64,000 bases of DNA from Vineibacter terrae (GTDB lineage: Bacteria > Pseudomonadota > Alphaproteobacteria > Reyranellales > Reyranellaceae). The stretch covers positions 62,001-126,000 of the forward strand of contig NZ_VDUZ01000014.1 of assembly GCF_008039615.1 (NCBI RefSeq), written 5' to 3'. Below the pieces are notes generated by a model. It was given only the letters and a program-made list of their open reading frames with translations. It was not told the origin of the DNA and did not search any database. Within the stretch, counting starts at the first letter, position 1. Every line of letters begins with the position of its first letter. Below are positions 18,595 to 27,131 of the stretch, in pieces. The position numbers and the translations under genes were made by a program.

Positions 18595-21500
18595 GCGACA
18601 TCGCACGGTCCAAGTCCTCGAGGACCGCGGGCCTCCGGCCCGCTCATGAGCAGGCGGGACGCCCGCGCTGCGGGGAAGCGAGCGCCACGGTCGCATTCCT
18701 CGCCGCGCTGCTGGCGACGACCAGCGCGCTGGCGCAGCAGCCGCCGGCGCCGGCGGGCAGCCCGGCGGGGCAGACGCGCACCGGCGAGGCCTGCGTCTAC
18801 GAGCCGGTGGCGCCGGAGCCCGTCATGCGGGCGCGCCAGACGGTCGACATCCGCTGCGGCAAGGCCGGCGATCCGGTGGCGCGCGTCTACCAGGTCGACG
18901 GCACCAGCGACAGCGCCGGGCTCGCGGCATGGACCGCGTCGGGCGTGTGGCGCGGCCTGCTCGACAGCCGCGCCTTCTGTGAACGTGGCTCGGCCACGAC
19001 CCTGGCGGGCCAGCCGGCGGCGCTGCTGGCCTGCGCCCGGCGCTCCGGCGGCGTGCCCTATGTCGCGGTGGCGACGGCGCGCGGCGGCTCGACCTTCCTG
19101 GGCGAGGGCCTGTCGACGGCGGCGCCGGCGATCGAGGCCACCATCGCGGCGCTGGCCGGCGGCGGCGCCGGCGGCGGCCGCGCCAGCACCATCACCACGG
19201 CCCTGGGCGGCCGCTACGCGGCGACCTACAACGCCGCCGACGCCGACCGCTACGCGGCGCTGATGCGCCTGGGCGCGCGGCACAACATCGAGGAGGAATA
19301 CGGCCCGGCCGAGCGCAACTACCGCGAGGCGCTGGCGCTGCAGCAGCGCCTGTTCGGGCGCGACAATCCCGACCAGGCCGATCCGATGGCGCATCTGGCG
19401 ATGAACATCAGCAACCAGGGCCGCTTCGACGAGGCGAGCACGCTGTTCCGCCGCGCCGAAGCCCTGGCCGCCAACACGCGCGACCCGCTGATTCGCGCCC
19501 GGGTGCGCCAGTACGTGGCCCAGCATCTGGCCAACCAGGGCCGCCGCGCCCAGGCGCGCGCCGCGCTGGACGACGCCGAGGCGCAGTACTACGTCGCGGC
19601 GCCCGACCTGCGCACGCTGGTGGAACGCGCCACGGTGCGCCCGCCGGCCGACGCGCCGGTGGTGGCCTACGGCGTGCGCGGCCAGCTCTTCGTCGATCCG
19701 CGGCGCGATGAAGGCAGCCGCATCGGCTCGTCGCCGGCGGTCGTGACCCCGAACACCGAATGGGCGGCGCAGGGCGTCGCCGAGATCTACCGTACCCGCG
19801 CCCTGCTGGCGCTGGGCGACAACCAGCCGGAGCAGAGCCAGGCCTATGCCAGCAAGGGCATCGCGCTGCTGCAGGCGGTCGGCGCCGATCCCGGCGGCGT
19901 GCGCTGGCGCATCGTGCGCGTCGCCGGCCTGGGCGCCGAGGCGGCGCGGAACCTCAACCGCGCCAGCAGCGAGCTGGGCGGCTCGGCGCGCGGGCTGAGC
20001 GATGCGCTGCCGCAGTCGCAGCCGGCGGCCAAGACCTACTTCGAGTCGGGGGCGGTGCGGCTGCAGCGCGGCAATCCGTCGGCGGCGCTGTCGGAGTTCC
20101 GCAGCGGCGCGCAGATGCTGCGGGCGCGGCGCAACACCGTGCCGTCCGAGACCGTGTTCCCCTATCTCGACGCGCTGGCCGCCGGCTCGCGCTCGCTGTC
20201 GGGCGCGCGCGCGGTCGAGATGTTCGATGCCACGCAGCTGATCGGCTCAGGCGTCACCGCCGCCTTCGTGGCCCAGGCGGCGCTGCGGATGGGCAGCGCC
20301 CATCCCAGCGTCAAGGCGCTGCAGGACCAGGAGCAGGCGCTGGCCGAGCTGTACCAGCGCCGCGACATCGCCACCAACGCCGGCGCCGACGCGTCCGTGG
20401 TGCAGGACATCGATCGCCAGGTCGCCGACGCCACCAAGGCGCGGGATGCCGCCGAGCAGGCGGTGCGCCGCGACTTCCCCAACTACTTCCAGCTCCTGCA
20501 TGGCCAGCCGACGGCGGCCGACCTGCTGGCGCGGCTGGGCGCCGGCGATGCCTTCCTGCAGATCGTGCTGGGCGAGAAGGGCGGCTACGGCGTGCTGGCG
20601 CGCGACGGCGCCGTGACCGCCTATCCGATCAACCTGTCGCTGGCGCAGGCGGCGCAGACGGTGCAGGCGCTGCGCCGGGCCTTCATGCCCGACGCGCGCG
20701 GCGAGCTGCCGCCCTACGACGTGGCGCTGGCCTACGACCTCTACCAGAAGCTGCTCGGGCCGGTGGCCGCGCGGCTGGCCGGCGCGCGCGAGCTGATCGT
20801 GGCGACCGACGGCGCCCTGCAGTCGCTGCCCTTCGCCCTGCTCGTCACCCAGGCGCCGCCGCCCATCACCGGCCCCGCCGACTACAAGCAGGTGGCATGG
20901 CTGGTGAAGTCGATGACGCTGTCCTACGTGCCGGCGGCGCAGTCGCTGGTGCTGCTGCGCGGCGTCGCGGCACGCTCGCGGGCGCCCAACGCCTATGTCG
21001 GCTACGGCGGCTTCACGCCGATCTCGACGGCGGCGGCGGCGCAGGCGCTGCAGGTGGCGCGTGACGGCGCCACGCCGGTGCCGGCCGCCTGCGGCACTGA
21101 TGCGCGCGAGCTTGCCACGCTGCCGCCGCTGGCGCTGGCGGCATCGGAGGTGGCGCTGACGGCCGACAAGCTGGGGGCCGGCCGCGCCGGCGCCCATATC
21201 GGCCCCGCCTTCAGCCGCTCGTCGGTGCAGCGCGGCGGGCTCGACCGCTACCGCATCGTGCACTTCGCGTCGCACGCGCTGCTGCCCACGGAGCTGCGCT
21301 GCCTGCAGCAGCCGGTGGTGCTGACCGGCGCCGGCACCGGCGGCGAGGCGCTGCTGACGGCGGCTGACATCGCCGCCCTGCGGCTCGATGCCAACCTGGT
21401 GGTGCTGTCGGCCTGCAACACGGCCGGGCCCGACGGGCGTAGCGCCGGCGAGGCCTTCTCCGGCCTGGCGCGCTCGTTCTTCACCGCCGGCACGCGCGGC

Positions 21501-21707
21501 GTGCTGGCCTCGCACTGGAACGTGGCCGACGAGTCGACGACGCTGATGATGATCAACCTGCTGACCGACACGGCCAAGGGCACGCGCGCCCCGGTGTCGC
21601 TGCGCAACGTGCAGGTGGGCATGATCGACGGCGCCGGCGCCGGCACCGACCCGGTGCGCTGGGCCCACCCCTTCTACTGGGCACCCTTCGTCTACGCCGG
21701 CGGCTGA
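18591..21707 (+). CDS. Exported TPR-CHAT (caspase-like) protease linked to two-partner secretion
   Basis: 1038 residues. The N-terminus has a hydrophobic segment VAFLAALLATTSALAQ (about residues 34-49) that looks like a signal peptide, so the protein should reach the periplasm or beyond. TPR-like helices follow (about 215-340 and 390-560), then a C-terminal CHAT domain with the His-Cys dyad visible as HFASHA (His895) and VVLSACNTA (Cys942), and the usual downstream GLARSFFTAGTRGVLASHW. CHAT proteins are caspase/separase-like cysteine peptidases. The ATGA overlap with tpsA2 points to coupled synthesis, so TpsA is the obvious candidate substrate or partner (inference). The first ~25 codons before the signal peptide come from a palindromic DNA repeat (about 18617-18680, GACCGCGGGCCTCCGG...). 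Confidence 0.9.
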   Translation: MSDIARSKSSRTAGLRPAHEQAGRPRCGEASATVAFLAALLATTSALAQQPPAPAGSPAGQTRTGEACVYEPVAPEPVMRARQTVDIRCGKAGDPVARVYQVDGTSDSAGLAAWTASGVWRGLLDSRAFCERGSATTLAGQPAALLACARRSGGVPYVAVATARGGSTFLGEGLSTAAPAIEATIAALAGGGAGGGRASTITTALGGRYAATYNAADADRYAALMRLGARHNIEEEYGPAERNYREALALQQRLFGRDNPDQADPMAHLAMNISNQGRFDEASTLFRRAEALAANTRDPLIRARVRQYVAQHLANQGRRAQARAALDDAEAQYYVAAPDLRTLVERATVRPPADAPVVAYGVRGQLFVDPRRDEGSRIGSSPAVVTPNTEWAAQGVAEIYRTRALLALGDNQPEQSQAYASKGIALLQAVGADPGGVRWRIVRVAGLGAEAARNLNRASSELGGSARGLSDALPQSQPAAKTYFESGAVRLQRGNPSAALSEFRSGAQMLRARRNTVPSETVFPYLDALAAGSRSLSGARAVEMFDATQLIGSGVTAAFVAQAALRMGSAHPSVKALQDQEQALAELYQRRDIATNAGADASVVQDIDRQVADATKARDAAEQAVRRDFPNYFQLLHGQPTAADLLARLGAGDAFLQIVLGEKGGYGVLARDGAVTAYPINLSLAQAAQTVQALRRAFMPDARGELPPYDVALAYDLYQKLLGPVAARLAGARELIVATDGALQSLPFALLVTQAPPPITGPADYKQVAWLVKSMTLSYVPAAQSLVLLRGVAARSRAPNAYVGYGGFTPISTAAAAQALQVARDGATPVPAACGTDARELATLPPLALAASEVALTADKLGAGRAGAHIGPAFSRSSVQRGGLDRYRIVHFASHALLPTELRCLQQPVVLTGAGTGGEALLTAADIAALRLDANLVVLSACNTAGPDGRSAGEAFSGLARSFFTAGTRGVLASHWNVADESTTLMMINLLTDTAKGTRAPVSLRNVQVGMIDGAGAGTDPVRWAHPFYWAPFVYAGG
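18617..18680. repeat. Palindromic repeat inside the 5' end of the CHAT gene
   Basis: GGACCGCGGGCCTCCGGCCC and GGCGGGACGCCCGCGCTGC belong to the same GC-rich palindrome type as those at 1637-1741 and 46260-46347. Here it is read through as codons, giving TAGLRPAHEQAGRPRCG upstream of the signal peptide core. Confidence 0.5.
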
Positions 21708-21743
21708 GGATCGGACGGCCGCGTCCCGTTCCGAAAAATAGGA

Positions 21744-21834
21744 CTGTCATCCCGAGCGCCAGCGAGGGATCTCCTGCGGATGGCGCACCGTGCGTCTTTC
21801 GCGGGAGATCCCTCGCTGGCGCTCGGGATGACAG
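21744..21834. repeat. 89-bp palindromic repeat
   Basis: Full copy: CTGTCATCCCGAGCGCCAGC... to ...GCTCGGGATGACAG, with loop GGCGCACCGTGCGTC. It sits just after the CHAT gene and before the glycosyltransferase; it could stop transcription of the secretion operon. Confidence 0.9.
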
Positions 21835-21889
21835 TGAAGATCTGTGAATACCATGGCGCTCTCGCGGGCCGAGGTGTTGGAGTCCCGGC

Positions 21890-22573
21890 ATGACGACGGT
21901 CTCAGGCCTGATGCTGGCCACGCCCTGCTATGGCGGGGTCGTCACCAGCGCCTACCTCCTGTCGATGGTCCGCACCTGCGCGGCGCTGACGGCGCACGGC
22001 ATCCGCCACGAGCTGGTGACGGCCGCCGGCGACAGCCTGGTGGCGCGCGCCCGCAACACGCTGGTCGCCGTCTTCATGGCGTCCGGGCATTCCCACCTGA
22101 TGTTCATCGACGCCGACATCGAGTGGCCGGCCGAGGCCGTCGTGGCGCTGCTCGGCGCCGACAAGGACGTCATCTGCGGCGCCTACCCCAAGAAGGTGAT
22201 GCCGCGTGCCTACGCCGTCAATTTCCTCGACGGCCCGCGCGCCGCGTCGGGGCCGATCGAGATCAAGGAAGCCGCCGCCGGCTTCCTGATGATCCGCCGC
22301 GGCGCGCTCGAGCGCATGATGCAGGCCTACCCGCAGACCCGCTACGGCGGCAGCGAGGGGCTGTCGCCGCAGCAGCGCCAGCTCACCTACGCGCTGTTCG
22401 ATTGCCTGCTCGACGATGCCGACGGCGAGCGGCTGTACCTGTCCGAGGACTACGGCTTCTGCCGGCGCTGGCGCGCCATCGGCGGCCAGGTCTGGCTCGA
22501 TCCGCGGATCGAGCTGCGGCATCACGGCACGACCGCCTTCGCCGGCAGCATGGCCGAGCTGCTGCGCGGCTGA
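21890..22573 (+). CDS. Small family-2-like (GT-A fold) glycosyltransferase
   Basis: 227 residues. The N-terminus (MLATPCYGGVVTSAYLLSM) and the acidic metal-binding motif FIDADIEW (about residue 73) fit a GT-A nucleotide-sugar transferase. A later segment EDYGFCRRWRAIGGQVWLDP matches the acceptor/base region seen in such proteins. There is no membrane segment, so it should be cytoplasmic. The donor and acceptor are unknown. It follows the two-partner secretion locus in the same direction, separated by a palindromic repeat, so a role in modifying the exoproteins is possible but unproven. It ends directly against the convergent tetR stop (no gap). The start ATG 21890 is preceded by GGAG. Confidence 0.75.
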   Translation: MTTVSGLMLATPCYGGVVTSAYLLSMVRTCAALTAHGIRHELVTAAGDSLVARARNTLVAVFMASGHSHLMFIDADIEWPAEAVVALLGADKDVICGAYPKKVMPRAYAVNFLDGPRAASGPIEIKEAAAGFLMIRRGALERMMQAYPQTRYGGSEGLSPQQRQLTYALFDCLLDDADGERLYLSEDYGFCRRWRAIGGQVWLDPRIELRHHGTTAFAGSMAELLRG

Positions 22574-23248
22574 TCAGGCGGCGGCGACGCCGTCGAACAC
22601 GGTGGTGGCGAGCTGGTTCGCGATCTGCTCGATGCTGCGCTTGCCCGGCTTGTACCACTCCATCGTCCAGTTGATCGCGCCCAGGATCTGCAGGCGCAGC
22701 ACCGAGAGGTCGATGTCGCGGCGGATCTCGCCGGCCCGGCGCGCGCCCTCCAGCAGCCTGCGCCAGTAGTTGCCGTAGGCGCGATGCACATGGATGTGGC
22801 GCAGCCGGATCTCGCCCGGCACCTGGGCGAACAGCCGCTGGTTGGCGGTGGCGAAGTCGTTCTCCGCCAGGGTGAACGACAGGTGGGTCTCCATCGCCAC
22901 CGTGAGCTTTTCGCGGTAGCTGGCGCCCGGCGGCAGCGCCTCGACCTTGTCGCGCACCGCCTCGAAGACGCCGGTGACGCCCAGCCGCAGCACCTCCTCG
23001 ACCAGCTCCTCGCGCGACTCGAAGTAGTAGTAGATGCTGCCGGCGAAGGTGCCGGCCTCCTGGGCGATGTCGCTGAGGCGGGTGTCGGCATAGCCGCGCC
23101 GGGCGAAGACCCGGGCGGCGGCGTCCAGGATGCGCAGCCGAGTCGCCTCCGACTTGCGCAGCGGCGGCGCCTCGCCGGCATCGCCCGGCGCCCGCCGCCT
23201 GGCTTCCGCCTTGGCCGCCGTCCTATGCCGCGCCATCACCCGTCCCAT
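22574..23248 (-). CDS. TetR/AcrR family transcriptional regulator
   Basis: Predicted 224 residues from ATG 23248, which has GAAGGA just upstream; the frame extends further but that part overlaps the neighbouring gene. The HTH region is clear (TRLRILDAAARVFARRGYADTRLSDIA, then GSIYYYFESREELVEEVL). The C-terminal ligand domain has no recognisable signature but resembles the FadR/AcrR-like regulators that respond to acyl-CoAs (inference). It lies at the edge of the catabolic cluster on the same strand as five of its genes, so it is the best candidate for binding the TCTAA-N6-TTAGA sites at 27050, 34387 and 34458. It has no copy of that site directly upstream of itself. Confidence 0.88.
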   Translation of the reverse strand: MGRVMARHRTAAKAEARRRAPGDAGEAPPLRKSEATRLRILDAAARVFARRGYADTRLSDIAQEAGTFAGSIYYYFESREELVEEVLRLGVTGVFEAVRDKVEALPPGASYREKLTVAMETHLSFTLAENDFATANQRLFAQVPGEIRLRHIHVHRAYGNYWRRLLEGARRAGEIRRDIDLSVLRLQILGAINWTMEWYKPGKRSIEQIANQLATTVFDGVAAA

Positions 23249-23282
23249 CGTTGCGTCCTTCGCTGCCGCGGATGGCGGCGTT

Positions 23283-24407
23283 CTAGCGTCCCGCCCGCGT
23301 TTCCCCAAGCTCGTTCAACCGCCGCAGCGCCACATTGTCGCGCAGCAGGCGATGGCCCGCCGCCAGCCGCCCGCGCGCGATCGCGACCCGCAGGTGGCGC
23401 TCCATCAGCACCGCCATCTTCAGGGCAGCGAACAGCCGGTACCATCCCAGGTCGTCCAGTGTGCGGCCGGCCACGCCCTCGTATGCCGCCACCAGGGCGT
23501 CGTCGCCGGGGAAGCCGGGCAGCGGCGCCACGCCCGAGCCGGTCGTGCGCATGCGGTTCATCTCCAGCAGCCAGGCGATGTCGAGCTCGGCCGGGCCGAT
23601 GCCCGCCAGCTCCCAGTCGAGCAGCGCCGCCACCTCGAAGCCGTGCGCGATCACGTTGGCCGGCCGGGCGTCGCCCCACAGCAGGCACGGCGCCGGGGCT
23701 GCAGGCACGGCGTCCAGCACGGCCGCGAAGCCGCGCTCGATCACGGGATGGCGGTCGTCGCCGGCGCCCCAGTCGTGCAGCGCGCGGTGCCAGGCGATCT
23801 CGCCATGCAGCGGCTGGTCACGGTCCCGCGCCAGCGGCGCCAGCCCCAGGCGGCGCCAGTCGACGGCGTGCACCTTGTGCAGCGCCTGCAGCAGGGAGTC
23901 GATGAAGCGCCTCTGGTCGGCGGGCGCGGCCTCGAACAGCCAGCCGGCTTCGGCGAAGCTCGGCCGGTCGTCGCTGGGCACGCGTCCGGCGACGAAGCCG
24001 CTCACCAGCATCGGGCGTCCCAGCACGGCGCCGTCCGGATCGACCGCCAGGGCCGGCGGCACCGGCGCGCGGCCGGCCAGGCCGCTCAGCACCAGGTGCT
24101 CGCGGCCGACGTCGTAGTCGCGGAACATCGCCGGCCCGTCGGGCTTGGCGCGCACCACCACCCGCGGCAGCGGACCTTGGGTCAGGTCGACCAGCAGGGT
24201 CTCGTTGGACCAGCCGCCGCTTGATGCCGGCGGCGCCGCGGCGCCCAGCGCGACCGGCTGCCCCAGGCTGCGCGACAGCCAGGCGGCGAAGCGGTCGCGG
24301 GCGGCCGCGCTGTCGAGCAGCTGGGAGCGCCGGCTTCCAGCCGGCTCATGATCCGACGCTTCGTGCCGGGGCCGGCTGGAAGCCGGCGCTCCCAAGGGCG
24401 TGCCCAT
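23283..24407 (-). CDS. APH-like phosphotransferase family protein
   Basis: 374 residues in the longest frame. Kinase-like features: GGWSNETLLVDL in the N-lobe, the catalytic loop LLWGDARPANVI (His of the usual HGD replaced by Trp, as in many members of this family) and the metal-binding ALLDWELAGIGPAELDIAW. Proteins of this type are common beside acyl-CoA dehydrogenases and short-chain dehydrogenases in alphaproteobacterial catabolic clusters; substrates are mostly unknown and antibiotic resistance is not implied. The first ~30 codons are encoded by a perfect palindromic repeat (24323-24393), and no in-frame ATG occurs after it, so the true start is doubtful. The kinase-like domain begins near FAAWLSRSLGQ. 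Confidence 0.82.
   Translation of the reverse strand: MGTPLGAPASSRPRHEASDHEPAGSRRSQLLDSAAARDRFAAWLSRSLGQPVALGAAAPPASSGGWSNETLLVDLTQGPLPRVVVRAKPDGPAMFRDYDVGREHLVLSGLAGRAPVPPALAVDPDGAVLGRPMLVSGFVAGRVPSDDRPSFAEAGWLFEAAPADQRRFIDSLLQALHKVHAVDWRRLGLAPLARDRDQPLHGEIAWHRALHDWGAGDDRHPVIERGFAAVLDAVPAAPAPCLLWGDARPANVIAHGFEVAALLDWELAGIGPAELDIAWLLEMNRMRTTGSGVAPLPGFPGDDALVAAYEGVAGRTLDDLGWYRLFAALKMAVLMERHLRVAIARGRLAAGHRLLRDNVALRRLNELGETRAGR
24323..24393. repeat. Perfect 23-bp inverted repeat at a gene 5' end
   Basis: Arms 24323-24345 (GGGAGCGCCGGCTTCCAGCC...) and 24371-24393 are exact complements. The element lies inside the predicted N-terminus of the phosphotransferase. A related palindrome occurs at 49494-49601. 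Confidence 0.85.
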
Positions 24408-24420
24408 TCTATCGAACCGC

Positions 24421-24804
24421 TCAGAACGTCTGCGTCGCCTGCCACAGGCCGGCGGCTTCGCGCGAGTTCCAGATCTCGACGATGCGGCCGTCCATGACCC
24501 GGAAGATCTCGATGCCGCTCATGGTGTAGGACTTGCCGCTGGTCTGCGTGCTCCAGCCGTTCCAGGCCACGGTCACCAGCGGTCCCTCGACCACCCGCAC
24601 CGCGGTCTCGAACCGCAGCACCGGGCAGAGGTCGAGCAGCTTGCCGAGGCGTTCCATCGACTGCGCCAGCGACAGCTGCTTCACCTCGCCCGGCGCATGC
24701 CGCCAGGTCGGGTCGGCGATCAGCTCGGGCACGAGGTCGAGGCGGCGCTGGTTGTAGAGCACGTCGAGATAGGTATCGACCACCTGCACGGGCGTCCGGG
24801 TCAT
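24421..24804 (-). CDS. SnoaL-like (NTF2-fold) polyketide-cyclase/hydrolase-like protein
   Basis: 127 residues with the layout of the SnoaL/NTF2 fold: VVDTYLDVLYNQRRLDLVPELIADPTWRHAPGE, then strands VVEGPLVTVAWNGWST and MSGIEIFRVMDGRIVEIWNSRE. These small cone-shaped proteins serve as cyclases, isomerases or hydrolases on hydrophobic rings, or have no known activity. The ATG directly adjoins the stop of the epimerase gene upstream (24804/24805), so the two are co-transcribed. Probably accepts an intermediate of the surrounding pathway; the reaction cannot be named. Confidence 0.78.
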   Translation of the reverse strand: MTRTPVQVVDTYLDVLYNQRRLDLVPELIADPTWRHAPGEVKQLSLAQSMERLGKLLDLCPVLRFETAVRVVEGPLVTVAWNGWSTQTSGKSYTMSGIEIFRVMDGRIVEIWNSREAAGLWQATQTF

Positions 24805-25905
24805 CTAGCGTCCCCTCTGGTCGCGGTCCTGCCCCGCCTGGCGGGGATGGGCGTAAGGATGCCTCGCGATCTCGGGCACCGTCTCGCTGGCTTCGCGCAG
24901 CAGCGCCGTCCCCTGGCGCCAGGCGGCGATCAGGCGGTCCTCGGCGGCGTAGTCGAAGGGATCGCCCAGCGCCCGCTCGATGTCGCCGCCGGCTTCGGGC
25001 GGGTGGTCGACATACCAGCGCACGGTCTGCGCCAGCGCCGTGCGCACGTCGAGCACGTCGCTGTAGCCCAGCTCGGTGCGGATGCGCGTCAGGTCCAGCA
25101 GCTGGTGGCCCAGCGGCGAGAGCACCATTGCTTTGTGCGTGCCGGCGGCCTCGTAGGGCACCGGGATGACCTCGACCTTGCGATCCAGCGTCGCGGCGAT
25201 CACCGCGACGATCTGGGCCAGCGTCAGCTGCTCGAGGTCGCCGCAGTTGTAGACGCGGCCGGCGGCCGCCTCAGGCCGGTCGACCGCCAGCAGCACGGCA
25301 TGGCCGAGATTGCCGGCCCAGCCATGCGTCGACAGGCTCAGCCCGTAGTGCGGCAGGATGATCTCGCGCCGCCCGTCCAGCAGGCGGCGGATCACCGACC
25401 ACTCGCGCGGCCGCACCTGGTAGGGGCCGTAGACATAGGGGTAGCGGAACACGGTGCCGGTCGGGTGCTGCTGCAGCACCGCCTGCTCGGTCTGGGCGAT
25501 CAGCCAGGCGAAGCGCTGCTCGGCTTCGCTGGCGACGACGGGCGCCTCCTCCGGCACCGGGCTGGTCATGCCCGGCGGGTCGAGCGCGTAGGGATCGACC
25601 CAGCCGCGATAGGCGGCGTAGCCGCCGATGCCGATGAAGCGCCCGGTGCGGCCGGCCAGCGCCGAGGCCAGCAGCCGCACGCGGCCGTAGGTGGCGATCG
25701 TGAGATCGAAGGTGCGGCCGGCCAGCGACCTGTCGATGGTCTCGGCGAAATGCGGATCGCCGTGGATGTGCTCGACGTCGTCCGGGATCTCGGGGATCTC
25801 GTGCGTGCCGCGATGGAAGATCGTGACCTTGCAGCCGCGCTCGCGCAGGCCGTTCACGATGAACGGCCCGGTCGGTCCGGTGCCGCCGACGACCAGCGCC
25901 CGCAT
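24805..25905 (-). CDS. NAD-dependent epimerase/dehydratase family protein (extended SDR)
   Basis: 366 residues. The Rossmann motif is at the extreme N-terminus (MRALVVGGTGPTGPFIVNGL), followed by FHRGTHEIPEIPDDVEHIHGD and a TVFRYPYVYGPYQ segment typical of extended or atypical SDRs. The classical YxxxK is not obvious, so catalysis as a standard dehydrogenase is uncertain. It is the second gene of a tight minus-strand run (LLM oxidoreductase, this gene, SnoaL-like protein, phosphotransferase, TetR). Such proteins accompany luciferase-like monooxygenases in several catabolic clusters; the substrate is unknown. Confidence 0.82.
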   Translation of the reverse strand: MRALVVGGTGPTGPFIVNGLRERGCKVTIFHRGTHEIPEIPDDVEHIHGDPHFAETIDRSLAGRTFDLTIATYGRVRLLASALAGRTGRFIGIGGYAAYRGWVDPYALDPPGMTSPVPEEAPVVASEAEQRFAWLIAQTEQAVLQQHPTGTVFRYPYVYGPYQVRPREWSVIRRLLDGRREIILPHYGLSLSTHGWAGNLGHAVLLAVDRPEAAAGRVYNCGDLEQLTLAQIVAVIAATLDRKVEVIPVPYEAAGTHKAMVLSPLGHQLLDLTRIRTELGYSDVLDVRTALAQTVRWYVDHPPEAGGDIERALGDPFDYAAEDRLIAAWRQGTALLREASETVPEIARHPYAHPRQAGQDRDQRGR

Positions 25906-25906
25906 G

Positions 25907-27007
25907 TCAGGCCGCCGTGCGCCGCCGCTGCGCGGCCTTGTCCCAGCCCTTCAGCACCGGCAGCACCTCCTTGGCGAACAGGCGCAGCGACTGCTCGGCC
26001 TTGGCGTAGGGGATGCCGCCGAAGCGGAACGAGGTCGCCAGCTCGAACGAGCCCAGCAGCTTGCGGCGCGCTTCCAGCGTCTTGAGCACGTCGTCCGGCG
26101 TGCCCCAGGCCGAGGCCTGCATGAAGCCCTTCAGGAAGCCGCTCTCGCCGATGCGGCGCAGCACCTCGGCGGCCTGGGCGTAGGCGCCGTAGCCCTTGGT
26201 GGTGGCGAAGTGGCTGCCCATCACCTCGTAATGCTCGAGCACGCTCTCCAGGTACGTCGCCATGTGCTGCGTGGCGAGTTCCTTGGCCTCGTCATGCGAG
26301 GGCAGGCAGACGCAGTAGTCGCAGGTCATCGGCGGCGGCGCCTCGGCGCCGTGCAGCTCGCGGTAGCGGGCGCGGTGCTTCTCGATCGACGGCAGGCGAT
26401 GATCCCACGAGCGGTCGGCGAACATCACCATCGTGGCCTTGATGCGGGCCGCCGACTCGATGGAGTCCTCGCTCGAGGCCACGGCGTAGAGCCGGTCGTC
26501 GAAGCTGCGCTCCGGCCGCGGCCGGATCTCGATCCGGGGCTGCGGGTAGAACTTGCCGCCGCCCTCGATGAAGCCGGTGCGCAGCGCCTCGAGGATCATG
26601 CCGGCGGCCTCGTCGAAGCGCTCGCGCGACTCGTCCATGGCGATGCCGCGGAAGGCCGCGAACTCGCGGCGCGACAGGCCGCGGCCGATGCCGAAGCGCA
26701 GGCGGCTGCCGGCCAGGTGGTCGAGCATCGCGATCTTCTCGGCGACGCGCAGCGGCTCGTTCCACGGCAGGATCACCGCCGCCGTGCCGACATCGGCGTT
26801 CTTCAGGACGGCGGCCAGGTACGACAGCAGCTGCGCGTTGTCGGGGCAGAACGAGTAGTCGAAGAAGTGATGCTCGACCGACCAGACGACGTCGAAGCCG
26901 ACCTCGTCCGCGACCCGCGCCAGGCGCAGCTCCTCGTCCACGACCTGGCTGTCCTTGATCCCGGGCCAGCCATGGCTCGAGAACACCATCTGAATCCCGA
27001 CATCCAT
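25907..27007 (-). CDS. LLM-class (luciferase-like) flavin-dependent monooxygenase
   Basis: 366 residues with the bacterial luciferase fold: early VVWSVEHHFFDYSFCPDN, then TAAVILPWNEPLRVAEKIAMLDHLAGSRLRFGIGRG, the standard block of the family. Members oxidise organic substrates with reduced FMN or F420. The residues deciding flavin type cannot be read with confidence; a partner flavin reductase is not adjacent, though a nitroreductase lies at 35580. It is the first gene of the minus-strand run and diverges from the Rieske oxygenase operon across a 124-bp promoter region that carries an operator-like palindrome. ATG 27007 has GGAGG close upstream. Confidence 0.88.
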   Translation of the reverse strand: MDVGIQMVFSSHGWPGIKDSQVVDEELRLARVADEVGFDVVWSVEHHFFDYSFCPDNAQLLSYLAAVLKNADVGTAAVILPWNEPLRVAEKIAMLDHLAGSRLRFGIGRGLSRREFAAFRGIAMDESRERFDEAAGMILEALRTGFIEGGGKFYPQPRIEIRPRPERSFDDRLYAVASSEDSIESAARIKATMVMFADRSWDHRLPSIEKHRARYRELHGAEAPPPMTCDYCVCLPSHDEAKELATQHMATYLESVLEHYEVMGSHFATTKGYGAYAQAAEVLRRIGESGFLKGFMQASAWGTPDDVLKTLEARRKLLGSFELATSFRFGGIPYAKAEQSLRLFAKEVLPVLKGWDKAAQRRRTAA

Positions 27008-27049
27008 GGGGCGCCTCCTCCTTGTATCTGCGAGCGTAATCCATCATAA

Positions 27050-27065
27050 TCTAAATTAAATTAGA
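27050..27065. promoter_or_regulatory. Operator-like palindrome TCTAA-N6-TTAGA, site 1
   Basis: TCTAAATTAAATTAGA is palindromic but for one base pair and lies in the AT-rich gap between the divergent LLM and Rieske genes. The same layout is found at 34387 and 34458. Confidence 0.6.
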
Positions 27066-27131
27066 ATATCAAACGATTTGTCAGGCCGCGGCGATAGCGC
27101 TTCAATGCCGTCAAGGCGCAGGAGGAAACGG

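Noticed and set aside
23283-24407. Aminoglycoside resistance gene
   Set aside because: The APH fold is shared by many metabolic phosphotransferases; the context is catabolic and the usual HGD motif is WGD.
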